A DNA stretch of 22,268 nucleotides, from contig CAJVPP010001157.1 in the NCBI GenBank assembly GCA_910592005.1, forward strand, positions 1-22,268, read 5' to 3'. A program made the translations under genes and the position numbers. Below, piece by piece: positions 8,269 through 18,982 of this stretch; within the stretch, counting starts at the first letter, position 1, and each line of letters opens with the position of its first letter. The DNA is from Funneliformis mosseae. Its lineage: Eukaryota; Glomeromycota; Glomeromycetes; Glomerales; Glomeraceae. The notes under the pieces were generated by a model. That model was not told where the DNA came from. It was given only the letters and a program-made list of their open reading frames with translations, and did no database searches.

Positions 8269-10356
8269 TCATTTATATTCGTTTCCTCCAAGGGAAACCA
8301 CAACATCAGCTTCTCTCTCTGCTTCAACTCCATATCTCTCACGTATAAATTCTCTTAATCTTTTGTTTTCATCTTTAACTTGTTCAAGCCGAATACTTGA
8401 ATGTGACGTTGAATTTTCAACATTTGATGGTGTATGGTTAGAAATTGTTGAAAAGAATATATTTCCAGGTGACAATGGAGATTCGGGAGCATGCGTATTT
8501 CGTGCCCTAATTTCTTCTTGTTGCTGCAAACCTTTTTCTGTATCATATTTTCGAGGATATGGAGTTCTTTGAGCCAAGACAGATGGTGTTGTAGATTTGA
8601 AAGCTGGATGAGGAAAGGACTGAACTATAATTGGTTGATTTTGTTTTGAAATTCGGTTTGATGTAATATTTTCTGTTTTATATTGAGAACCATAATCTGT
8701 CCAATATGGGTCATTATCTGAATTTGTGCTGAACTTATTATTATATCCAGAACTTGAAAAGGTATCAAAACCAAAATTTCTTGAAGAGATCGAAGTTGGA
8801 GGAGGGATTTGTCGAGAACTGGCTACATACATATCAATATCAGATCGCTTATCTTCTGAAGGGTGTTCATAAATTCTTTGTTTACATAAAGGATTATGAG
8901 CATTTTTTACAACTTTTGCGCGGAATTCTCCCTTATTTTCATAAAGATTTGTACGATTCGTTCGAAACACGTCATCGCTTGAAATTGTTTCATTATTAAT
9001 AGTTTGTCTCCATTGTTGAATTCTTTGATCTATAAGGGTAGAATTATTTGATTGACTCGTAGTTGATGTCGTTGGATAAGATAACGAACTATTATAAAAT
9101 TCACCATCTTCCTCCGAATCACTAATTTCTTCAAGGTCTACTTCATTATTTTCATCGTATTGACCAACTTCGGAATCTTCATAATCGGAACTTTTGGATC
9201 CTTCTGTATTATTATTAACATCTTGATCCAAAGATTCTTTAAATCCTTTAGCGTGAGGATTATTACATTTCTTTAGAGCATTAACCGCTTCATTTTGATA
9301 ATGAGTTACAGCGATAAATGTCATTTCCTCAAAAGCGTAAAACGCTACTTGATCCTCAAGAGCTGAATGTTTAATCATTTTAACGCGAGGTTGATATTTG
9401 TGGAAAGTGGTAAGATAAAAATGACCCGCGGGGAGTGACATATTGTTATTTGAAACCAAGTCATTTCTTCTCCTTTTCTTTGCTTTGGATGGACTTGGGC
9501 GCATACGATTTGTAAGTTTAATTTTCGGAAAGTTTAAGCCAAAATTCATCCAATAAGCACCTAAATAGATTGTGAAGAGAAAAATTTAGGTGATCACGTG
9601 ATATATTTATAAACGAGATGGTAGTAGTTTTCTCGCTCTTTTACCTGATTGCGGAGAATCCGGATGAGTGTATGGATTTCCACAAACTGAGCCTACTTTA
9701 AGTAGTTTACCACCTTGCTTGTTAAAGTTGTTTGATAAAAATCTACGTTTATCCAGGCCTATACAAACCCAATTTCCTTTTTTATATCTATAACGGTTTG
9801 CTGATACTTGGACAAAATCAATCACAAAAGAATAATTTACGGTAGGATTTAAATTTACAGGCTGAAATTTTAATAAAGGAAAGATGCATCTTCCAGCCTT
9901 TGTGATAATCATTTCATTATCGACGCGATAAAATTGAGACCACAAATCAGGATCTTTAAGTAATATATCTTCCTTGGAGGGAACAAGGAATGGAGAATTA
10001 AAAGATGAATGTAGGTTGGTGGTGAAGTTTGACAACGATTGTAGGGGAGGAAGTTCAATAAAAGAGTTGGACTTTGAAGTCTCTTTCTCTTCATTATCAA
10101 AACTGACAGATGAAACCTCGTTAAAAAATTGTGGCAATTCAATCTCATTAGCGCTATACTTTTGGATCGAAGGAGACATGAGTTCTTTGGGTTTGGCAAA
10201 ATCATAGCTAGAGGATCCTTGATCAAGTAACATCTCACTTGATTGTTGTTTATCGGAAGATATAAGAAACGATGGGCTAACTTGTTGAAAGTCAAATGGG
10301 GATAATGTTTCTTGAGAAGAATCGAACTCATCATGAAGGAGATGACGGATTTTCAT
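8269..10356 (-). CDS. T-box family transcription factor (two exons)
   Basis: Exon 1 is 10356-9645 and exon 2 is 9560-8269. The 84-nt intron (donor GTAAAA, acceptor ATTTAG) interrupts a Gly codon inside the T-box. The spliced protein is 667 aa and the junction restores HPDSPQSGAYWM, a hallmark T-box motif. The domain spans about residues 137-346: LW..F at 139-142, EMIITKAGR 148-156, the Y-x-x-x-x-D strand (175-180), HPDSP 231-235, KLTN 252-255, HKYQPRV 291-297, FIAVTHYQN 319-327 and NPHAKGF 338-344. T-box domains bind TCACACCT-like DNA sites in the nucleus; the target here is unknown. Unusual points: a basic KKRRR insert (about 260-271) between KLTN and HKYQPRV that may be a nuclear localisation signal, a longer loop before the HPDSP motif, and His in place of the usual Phe in NPFAKGF. 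Outside the domain: a Ser-rich N-terminus, an acidic stretch (about 363-396), a Gln/Asn/Ser-rich middle and a possible C-terminal coiled coil (about 626-651). Diverges from TPI over a shared 858-bp region. Confidence 0.9.
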
Positions 10357-11214
10357 GATTTTAACTAAGGTTTTTGGTAAAGTAGATATGAAATAGTTGT
10401 AAAAACAAGACGCGTAAAACTTATGGAAATTATTCCATAATAACCGTCTTTCTTTTTTACATAACTACATGTCTATCTCGAGAAAGCACAATGAAGACAT
10501 TTATTGGGACAAGCTTTACCTTGGATACAAAGTTGTCAAGAAATTAAAGTTATACTTTCGATAAATTAAAACGATGAAAGTTTTATACTTTTATTTATTA
10601 TTGAATATTTTTTGGGGAAAGTTGAGTGAAAAATTCTCATTATGAATGAATTGAATTTATACATATTTTATTATGTAACATATGTAATATTACATTGATC
10701 GAAAATTGATTAAAAAATTAAAAAAAAAAAAATTATTTACATTAATTTTACTAATTTTTTTTTATTTTTAATTATTCTTTTTTATTAATTAATTAAATAA
10801 TTAATTTTTTTTTTAAAAAAAAAAAAAAACAAAAAAGAAAAACAATAAATTAAATTTACTTATTTTAATCTTATAAATTATAAATGATTCATAATATTCA
10901 TAATTCACATGACTCTTCATATGAAATAAAATTTGGCTGCGGATTGATCGTAATTATCGTATGTTGTTATCGAATGTTGCATCATATCCTTGTGCATATT
11001 AGATAAAAAGGGAACAGTTTGTTGATGATTATCCAATAATTTTAAATAATTTTTAAAGTTCTGGATTATCTGATTATATAGATGAAAAGGTATATAAAGG
11101 AGCCCAAAACCATATTAAAAAAAAAAAATATACCCAAAATAATTTGTTCAAAAAGTTTAGTTTACAAGCGATTTAATCTTTATATATATTCTTTTCTAAT
11201 AAAATATTATAGCC
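10357..11214. promoter_or_regulatory. Divergent promoter region, T-box gene / TPI
   Basis: 858 bp between two oppositely transcribed genes. On the TPI side TATATAAAGG at 11091-11100 is a good TATA box, ~115 bases before the start codon, and the context AGCCATGG at 11211-11218 is a favourable start context. Near the middle is a low-complexity block of TTAATTAATTAA and long A/T runs (about 10720-10835). No other gene is visible. Confidence 0.6.
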
Positions 11215-12562
<1,348 letters not shown>

Positions 12563-12889
12563 AAACGATTAATTGTAGATTTTAATTGGTCAAAATGTAT
12601 TAATTCGTAATTTATTTGATAGTTTAATAAAATGTAATTTTTTTTATCTTATTTCATTCAACACTATATTAAACACATCATGAACCGTATGATTCTATAG
12701 ATAACAATTAATTCAATACAAAAAAAAATGGGGTAACGTTTATATTATATTACAATACAAATTAATAATCATTTGGCATTCCTAAATTATAATATTCTTT
12801 CTTATAAAAAATGTCAATTATCAAAGATAGGATTGACGCGTGATCAATTATAACAAAAAAAAAATTCTATCTTATGATTGGCTCGATTT
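12563..12889. other. Convergent 3' spacer between TPI and methyltransferase genes
   Basis: 327 bp, AT-rich, no frame. Contains AATAAA at 12626-12631, a plausible polyadenylation signal for TPI, and shared 3' UTR space for the opposing gene. Confidence 0.6.
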
Positions 12890-13660
12890 TTATTTATTTA
12901 ATTGTTTCTTTTTCTTTAATCGATAAATTTCTACAGTAATTTCATTGTTTGCATTTTTATAAATCATTTTTCTCAATTTTTTTTCAGGTATTTTGACCAC
13001 GTAGAAACCTCCTTTACACGCGTTTATAAAAGTTTCAACGACAAATGGATCCCTTCTTTCCAAACCACAAAAGATTAAAGTCTTTTCATTAGCTAATTCG
13101 TTTAAACATCGAACAAAATGAGAAATTAGTTCTATAGAATATACACAATCGGTCGCAACTATATAATCATAAGGTGGTGTAAATTCCGGAGGTATTAATT
13201 GGGTTACAGTCCAATCCAAAATTTTCGCTTGCGCAATAAAGGGAGAATTGTTCTCTATCCTATTCTGATTTAAAATCCATAAGTTATGTTTAACATTGTC
13301 TTGGAGAACATCTACCAATACGGCTTCTAAATCTGTTAAAGTAGTTTGTAATCCCATGGAACACATATTTAAACCCAATAGACCACATCCACTTCCCAAT
13401 TCGATGCATCTCTTTGATTTTAATTTATTATCGGAAGAACGTAAAAGTTGTTGCATGTATTGTGCAGTTATAATGGAAGATTCCCATATTGTGGTGCCAT
13501 GATTTAAAGTGTTGTTTTGCTGCTTTATAAATAAAGTTGTGTCATTATCAATTTGAAACTCGTAAATTCCTTGTGAATTTGTCTGTTCTTTGCAATCAAA
13601 ATTACTCATTTTGAAAAAGAGATTAAAATAAAATTCGGTTCTGATTTCACGTGATTCCAT
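12890..13660 (-). CDS. METTL21-like protein (lysine) methyltransferase, Methyltransf_16 family
   Basis: Single-exon frame of 256 aa. The Rossmann-fold SAM-binding motif ELGSGCGLLG is at 87-96, the acidic post-I loop TDLE at 109-112, and ATDCVY at 169-174 is the D-x-x-Y-type motif of the METTL21/VCP-KMT group. A conserved Trp before the fold (TTIWES, 57-61) also fits the family. The C-terminus ends in a Lys-rich tail. Family members trimethylate single lysines in chaperones, VCP/p97 or elongation factors; the exact substrate cannot be told from sequence. Start choice: a second in-frame Met at residue 18 (13607-13609) begins MSNFDCKE and may be the real start, since the first 17 residues are unlike the family and overlap a CACGTG box at 13649-13654. 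Divergent from the proteasome gene. Confidence 0.85.
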   Translation of the reverse strand: MESREIRTEFYFNLFFKMSNFDCKEQTNSQGIYEFQIDNDTTLFIKQQNNTLNHGTTIWESSIITAQYMQQLLRSSDNKLKSKRCIELGSGCGLLGLNMCSMGLQTTLTDLEAVLVDVLQDNVKHNLWILNQNRIENNSPFIAQAKILDWTVTQLIPPEFTPPYDYIVATDCVYSIELISHFVRCLNELANEKTLIFCGLERRDPFVVETFINACKGGFYVVKIPEKKLRKMIYKNANNEITVEIYRLKKKKQLNK

Positions 13661-13842
13661 TTAAAATTACGTTGACTTGGTAAATTCGTAATCTAATTTC
13701 CAATTGGGTGAACAAAACACGTGACGTATGATTTTAGCTAAATTATCTGATCTTTTAAAATGGGATGTTCAACCTCTTGGAACATTGATATTTCGAATAT
13801 TCAACACACCACTTTTGCATACCTTACAACTCTCAAGACATT
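13661..13842. promoter_or_regulatory. Compact bidirectional promoter, methyltransferase / proteasome alpha-4
   Basis: Only 182 bp separates two divergent start codons. It carries CCAATTGG at 13700-13707, a palindrome that reads as a CCAAT box in both directions. CACGTG at 13718-13723 overlaps TGACGTA at 13722-13728, a combined E-box and CRE/ATF-like site. A second CACGTG at 13649 is just inside the annotated methyltransferase start. The arrangement suggests joint control of both genes by CCAAT-binding and bHLH/bZIP factors (inference). Confidence 0.55.
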
Positions 13843-15287
13843 ATGAGTAGCAACTCTTATGATCGCGGTAGGATTTATCGAGTGTTGAACTTGTTCTGTA
13901 TGAAGTTAAAGAAACTTAATACTTACGAAATTTTAAAATTCGATCTATATAGCGCTGACCGTCTTTTCACCAGACGGTCATTTATTTCAAGTCGAATATG
14001 CCTTGGAAGCTGTGAGGAAAGGAACGTGTGCGGTATGTACTGGTAGAACTAAATAATAAAGTTGGTTTCAGCGTGATATTGGTTCTTTTACGTACCGTAA
14101 TGGAGAAAGTCCAACGTCGCGTGAAATTCTTATTTTTAACAACGATATATAGATCATGATTACATTTCATTATTTCTAATTTGTTTTGATTCATATAGGT
14201 TGGAGTTGTTGGGGAGGATTGTGTAGTTCTTGGTGTGGAGAAGAAGTCTGTACTTAAATTACAAGACCCTCGAACCGTGCGTAAGATTGTCATGCTCGAT
14301 GACCACGTGTGTATGGCCTTTGCTGGTAAGATATCTTATTTGTATTTATTTCGTTTTAGTTGAATAATTAATTTAGGTATCAAAATCAAATGATAGGTCT
14401 TAGTGCAGACGCGAGGGTGCTTGTTAATAAAGCTCGAGTAGAATGTCAAAGTCATAGACTCTCCTTGGAAGATCCAGTGACGATAGAATATATTACGTCC
14501 TACATTGCCGGAATTCAACAGGTACGCAAAGTTAAAAACATTAAGCCAAGTCGAAATCGATAAATAAATAAATATTCTAATACATCTATTTTTCCTTCTG
14601 CGCCTTAGAAATATACACAAAGTGGTGGAGTTCGACCATTTGGAATTTCAACGCTTATTATTGGATTTGACGTAAATGACAAAAAGCCAAGGCTTTATCA
14701 AACCGATCCGTCGGGTATATACTCCGCGTGGAAGGTATTAGATTCAAATCGGCTTTTTCGGGATTTTCTGTCTTTCATTACTGCAACTTGTTAATAGTTT
14801 TTTTTTTCATTTTTTATAAATACGCGTTAAAAACTATTTCAGGCGAACGCAATTGGTAGAAGTTCGAAAACCGTCCGTGAATTTTTGGAAAAGAATTATA
14901 AGGAGGGACTATCGAAAGAAGGATCAATCAAATTAGCAGTTAAATCTCTTTTGGAGGTAGATTTTTTTACAAGCAATTTATATATTCGAGCTTTTCATAA
15001 TCATGAATAATTCAACATGTATTTTGTATTTTTAGGTAGTGCAAACTGGTGCCAAAAATATTGAGATTGCAGTCATGACATGTGATAGTAAGAAGGTAAA
15101 TGATAGCATATATTCTTTCCATTAATTTTGGTTTTATCGTGACATATATACTAATACCATAAAAAAATTTCTTTACCGTAAGAATTTGGAAATTGAAGAA
15201 GTTGAAGCTATTGTTAATGAGATCGAAAAGGAAAAAGAATCAGAGGCAGAGAAGAAAAAGAAACCATCGACTTCAACCGCTCAATAA
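13843..15287 (+). CDS. PRE6: 20S proteasome subunit alpha-4 (PSMA7/Pre6 type), eight exons
   Basis: Non-catalytic subunit of the outer alpha ring of the 20S proteasome, which gates substrate entry; found in cytosol and nucleus. Exons: 13843-13867, 13953-14032, 14199-14325, 14397-14521, 14609-14734, 14843-14956, 15036-15095, 15183-15287, giving 253 aa, the expected size. The N-terminus [20 protein letters not shown] is the alpha-subunit signature. [24 protein letters not shown] and WKANAIGR follow the alpha-4 consensus closely, which separates it from the other six alpha subunits. The C-terminus has the lysine/glutamate (KEKE) tail [13 protein letters not shown] before STSTAQ. Introns are 71-166 nt, all GT-AG. 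It runs convergent to the CinA-like gene with a 199-bp gap. No Rpn4-type PACE element (GGTGGCAAA) was seen upstream. Confidence 0.96.
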
Positions 15288-15486
15288 AGAAATTCTTTTA
15301 GAAATTAATTTTTCTGTTATGTATTTCTATTATGATTAATTATAAAGTAAAAAATAAAAAAGTTTATTTAAAAATAAGAGAAATTTCAAAATTGAATAAA
15401 ATATACTATTATAGATTTTATTGACAACTTTTTGATCGGATTTACTATAAATTACTCCTACACGGCAAATCAAACATTGATGACTT

Positions 15487-16026
15487 TCAAAGTTTCACTC
15501 TCTCTAAAGTAACATAATTAACATTTAATTCAAGACTTCCTTTAATTAGTTCAAATGCTTTCATTGCAAATTCAAGTTTTGTTTCTTCTCTTGAATGGTG
15601 AGGAGAAGCTTCAACTCGCACAGCAAATGGAGGATGAGCAGTTGAGGCTATCCCTATCCAGCATAGTCCACCAAGTTTTTGAGAGCTTTCTTCTCTAGGG
15701 TCAGCAATACCGGTGGTAGCAATGCAAATCAAACGGTTATCTTGATTCGAGAATTTTTGTAATTCAAAAAGTCCATTTTCAGCTAGGGAAAGAGCGACTT
15801 CTTGAGACACGGCACCATAAGTCTCGAGTAAATCAGGAGAAACGCCCAAAGCTATTTTAGCAGAGTTGTTATAAACGACCCTTCCACCCCAAAAGACATT
15901 GCTTGTTCCAGGAACGTCAGTAACAAGATGAGCAATAAGACCTCCAGTACATGATTCGATAGTAGTTAAAAAAGAATTTGAGTCAATAAGATTTTGAATT
16001 GTTCGAGTTAAGATTTGATGGTTCAT
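15487..16026 (-). CDS. CinA C-terminal domain protein (PncC-like nicotinamide-nucleotide amidase)
   Basis: Stand-alone CinA domain of 179 aa, uninterrupted. By family, it would deamidate nicotinamide mononucleotide to nicotinate mononucleotide in pyridine nucleotide salvage. Motifs: ESCTGG at 24-29 with the serine implicated in catalysis, DVPGTS at 37-42, VVYNNSAK at 50-57 with the conserved Tyr and Lys, YGAVS at 70-74, TGIAD at 105-109 and the late Arg/Glu segment SREETKLEFA (145-154). The usual glycine-rich TGIAGPGG loop is TGIADPREE here, so activity is not certain. CinA domains are best known from bacteria, and fungal copies also exist. Base composition and codon use look like the neighbours, so no recent transfer is evident. 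A 22-base T-run on the plus strand (A-run in the sense direction) lies just upstream of the start. It could also be a non-enzymatic CinA-like protein. Confidence 0.88.
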   Translation of the reverse strand: MNHQILTRTIQNLIDSNSFLTTIESCTGGLIAHLVTDVPGTSNVFWGGRVVYNNSAKIALGVSPDLLETYGAVSQEVALSLAENGLFELQKFSNQDNRLICIATTGIADPREESSQKLGGLCWIGIASTAHPPFAVRVEASPHHSREETKLEFAMKAFELIKGSLELNVNYVTLERVKL

Positions 16027-16036
16027 TATTTCATTA

Positions 16037-16058
16037 TTTTTTTTTTTTTTTTTTTTTT
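16037..16058 (-). promoter_or_regulatory. Poly(dA:dT) tract immediately upstream of CinA-like start
   Basis: 22 uninterrupted T on the plus strand, i.e. A in the sense direction of the CinA-like gene, 11-32 bases before its ATG. Such tracts exclude nucleosomes in fungal promoters, or in the mRNA would make an A-rich 5' leader. Length should vary between strains. Confidence 0.45.
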
Positions 16059-16348
16059 CGGAAGATTAGAACAAGAGACTTTTTAAAAGCTTTTTGTGAT
16101 TTGCTAAAATTAAGGTTATTTACCTCGTTCGTCATTATTATGCTCTCAGAAAAGTTTACGATATTCGAATTTCATAATTTCACATGATGGTTACAAAATA
16201 AGCTGTCTTTTAAATTCATTATTCGATGATTACCAAATAATTTTCTATTTACGGTTCCATTCTTTTTTTAGGGGGTTTTCCTAACAACGTATCGAATTTT
16301 ATTCTTTGTTCTATTTGAGAGAATTATTAAAGACACAATACACATAAG

Positions 16349-16421
16349 GCTTCGATAGTGTAGTGGTTATCACGTAAGCTTTACACGCTTAATGTCCTCG
16401 GTTCGAACCCGAGTCGAAGCA
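16349..16421 (+). tRNA. tRNA-Val(UAC): tRNA-Val (anticodon UAC)
   Basis: 73 nt and intron-less. The acceptor stem GCTTCGA (16349-16355) pairs exactly with TCGAAGC (16414-16420), with A as discriminator base. The D arm is GTGTAGTGGTTATCAC. The anticodon stem TAAGC/GCTTA closes the loop TTTACAC, with anticodon TAC at 16382-16384. The T arm is CTCGG-TTCGAAC-CCGAG. The A box (TAGTGGTTA) and B box (GGTTCGAACCC) are intact, so it should be transcribed by RNA polymerase III. CCA is not encoded, as is normal for a nuclear gene. Confidence 0.97.
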
Positions 16422-16433
16422 ATTTACTTGATA

Positions 16434-16440
16434 TTTTTTT
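16434..16440 (+). terminator. RNA polymerase III terminator of tRNA-Val
   Basis: A run of seven T, 12 bases after the tRNA 3' end, the standard pol III stop signal. Confidence 0.8.
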
Positions 16441-17824
16441 GAACAGCAACTTTTCGATCGGTTAGCCAAATCATCTTTTTTTTTAGTGTAACGACGGACT
16501 TAATAATAAGAAGAAATTGTTATTTGTATTTGTATAATAAATATCATTTGAAAAGATTCCCTGTGAAGGATGTACGATACATAAGGTATAAACTAAACAA
16601 AGATGCAGGAGTTTGAAATAAGTAAAATCAAATGCAAGTAGGATCTTATTACATGTATTAAACTGTCAAATCACAACAATATATATAAGACGCGTCAAAA
16701 ACCCAATTTCTGATAACTGAAAGTTAGGGATTACTGAGCTCATTTATTGAGACGAAACATTTTTGGTGGTTATTTCAAATAATTCATTATGTTTCAAAAT
16801 ATGTAGTTACACGTGAATCATTAACTATTTTTATCTTAGCTAACAGAACGGGGTGGAACAATATTTTGTATTAAAAACATCATTTTGTAATAACTATAGA
16901 ATATGATTTTTTTCGAGTATTATATGCATATGCATACATTCAACCTTTAACCATCTTTATCAAATATTGGGATTACCCGGAACTATTTTGGGTCATTTTG
17001 TCGCGTAACAATTAAATGTAAAAAGTTTGCGCCAAAATTTCGTCGGAGATAAATTTTTCTTTTTATTTTTTTTGACTTCAGCAAACTGTTCAAAACGTGT
17101 TATAAACAAGAGTTTTTTGTTCTTAAAAGAAAAAAGCCTCTAAAATTTTTTGAGTCGATTTATGAAACGTTACACATGTAAAAGGAGTTTTTTTTTTTTT
17201 TTTTATGGATGATTCGGTACAATGGGTTTGTTACGACCAATCAATCGGACATTTTCACTTAACCAATTTAGGCATTCTTCATACTAGCACAATAAAAAAA
17301 AAGATATAAGGTTTACGATTTCGGTGACAATAACTCTTGACCTCACTAAAACGGATTTTAGTCTTTGCCGTTTTCTTAGACGTTCCGTTCAAATACATTG
17401 TATATTCCTTCGGTGGCCAACAGCTCTTTGCGTTAGTCACAGTTCATACGTTACTATACTTGTTAATTGGTATATTCTGTGAAAGTCCTTTCCGTCCATT
17501 TGTTATTGTTTCTCAAGAGGGCTTCAATATTTTTGAAGTTAATTGAAAAGAGTTAAATCTCTTTTTCATTCTTTACCAATATCTTTTCAATTTTCCCTTT
17601 TTTTTATTTCAAGTTTTTGATTTATTTGAAGTCGATCTCACCCGGTTTAAATTTATCAAATGTTCTTTACGAAAATAATGCAAAAATAATATTTCCCATC
17701 ACCAACTTCTACGAATACTTTACCAACACACTTGCGTTTTTCAAATTCACCTTTGAAATTGCAATCCACTCATACCTCAAAGGACTATCGGGTTACATTG
17801 AAATTTCTCTCTCCAACTTATTCA
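16441..17824. other. Intergenic region and probable 5' UTR or unresolved upstream exon of the cyclin gene
   Basis: No confirmed gene. From ~17205 on, parts look less random: a 34-aa ATG frame (17205-17309, MDDSVQWVCYDQ onward) and a C/G-richer stretch 17330-17530. A convincing acceptor-like tract (pyrimidines then TTTCAAG, AG at 17612-17613) and a plausible donor GTATAT at 17469 could bound a 5' intron. The cyclin frame is open from 17688, after a TAA, but has no ATG before 17825. An upstream coding exon or a spliced 5' UTR cannot be separated by eye. Confidence 0.4.
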
Positions 17825-18982
17825 ATGCTCACTTCATATTTAAATTTCAAATACTCACCCACTTTGAGTTCAACTTTGAAATTACCGGCTGTTTCTCAGA
17901 GTTCCTTTTCATCTCGCAATTCTCCTGCTCCTTCACCAGAATGGTGGACCTTTCCATATTTTAGATATATGATCGCAAAAGATAATCGAAGGGTAAAATT
18001 TGGACCTATCACTCAAATCTTATTTGATGGTTCATTGTCCTTTCCAAATCCAGAACAATATTATTGTTCCTTATTTCTTCATCCGGAATTATCGGCGCGT
18101 CAAAAACGAGAGGAAGTTAACGTCGAAAAAACTGTGGTGGCTGTTGATCATGAAAAAACCACCGACATGCATTTAAAATGGGCAAATTTCGCGACTGAAG
18201 CTATCTGGCGTATGTTGCCGAAATTACCACAAAAGTTAAATCTTGGTGAGGACTTTAAAGAGTTTGGTTATAAGGTAGGTAAATTGTATGTTTTTATTTT
18301 ATTTTATTTTATTTTTAAAAATAATTCTTAACAGGGAAAGAAAAAAATTTTTTTTTTCTTATAATAGCTTATCAAAACCACAGATTGTTTAGGTCCCGTG
18401 GTAATAATAATGCTTAAATATGTTCAAAGGATTCTATCAAGCGGTAAAGATTTTGATATATATCCTTATGACCCGGAATTTGTCCTGCTCGTGGTTGGAT
18501 TGATATTAGCTCATAAATGGCTCGAAGATTCTACATATTCAAACAAATCATGGTCTGAAATGTCGGGTATACCATTAGAGTTATTAGGGAATATGGAACG
18601 GGATTTTCTGTCTATTTTAGACAATTCAATTTACATCAGTGAGCAGGAATATAACAATTGGCTTCTATCTCTGTTCGATTATCAAAATTTAGAATTGAAT
18701 ACGACTAATATTGTTGATTTACGTCCTTTTCAAGAAAAGAATAATTATTCTTGGCCTAAAGTGAATTTTCAATCAGCCGTGGGAGCCGTGAACACAGAGT
18801 TGAATAAAAAAAAATTGGAAGTGGATTTTAGTAATATAATTGATTTGATCACAGATGATATGGAAAGTTTATTTAATGAAAATTCTCCTTTCACCTGTCC
18901 ATTAACTCCGAAAGATAATTCTATACCCTCGACAACATCAAAAGACTTTCATAATACTTTTGATAGATTTACTCTTTGGTAA
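17825..18982 (+). CDS. Fungal cyclin-box protein (Pho80/Pcl/Clg1-like), one intron
   Basis: Exons 17825-18274 and 18368-18982 join in phase 0 over a 93-nt intron (donor GTAGGT, acceptor AATAG), giving 354 aa from the first in-frame ATG. The cyclin box runs about residues 145-253. The joined helix FKEFGYKLIKTTDCLGPVVI and LKYVQRIL, then LILAHKWLEDSTYSNKSWSEMSGI (194-217) and ERDFLSILDNSIYISEQEYNNWL (227-249) match fungal Pho80/Clg1-type cyclins. By family it would bind and activate a Pho85/CDK5-like kinase in cell-cycle, nutrient or polarity control; the partner is inferred. The N-terminal 40 residues are Ser/Pro-rich and disordered, and the C-terminus is unrecognised. Start is uncertain: the same frame is open back to 17688 without ATG and is Ser/Thr/Pro-rich there, so an upstream exon is possible. 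The intron starts with a TTTTA pentamer run. Confidence 0.75.
18291..18315 (+). repeat. TTTTA microsatellite in cyclin intron
   Basis: Tandem ATTTT/TTTTA pentamers, about four to five units, within the single intron of the cyclin gene. A simple repeat with no apparent role. Confidence 0.75.

Noticed and set aside
13982..14620. Minus-strand frames over the proteasome gene
   Set aside because: They cross exon-intron borders of a confidently spliced plus-strand gene and have no recognisable content.
17617..17964. 115-aa plus-strand frame overlapping the cyclin N-terminus
   Set aside because: It starts with TTG, is Phe/Ile-rich and runs in a different frame from the recognisable cyclin sequence. 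It matters only as a possible source frame if a frameshift exists near 17693.
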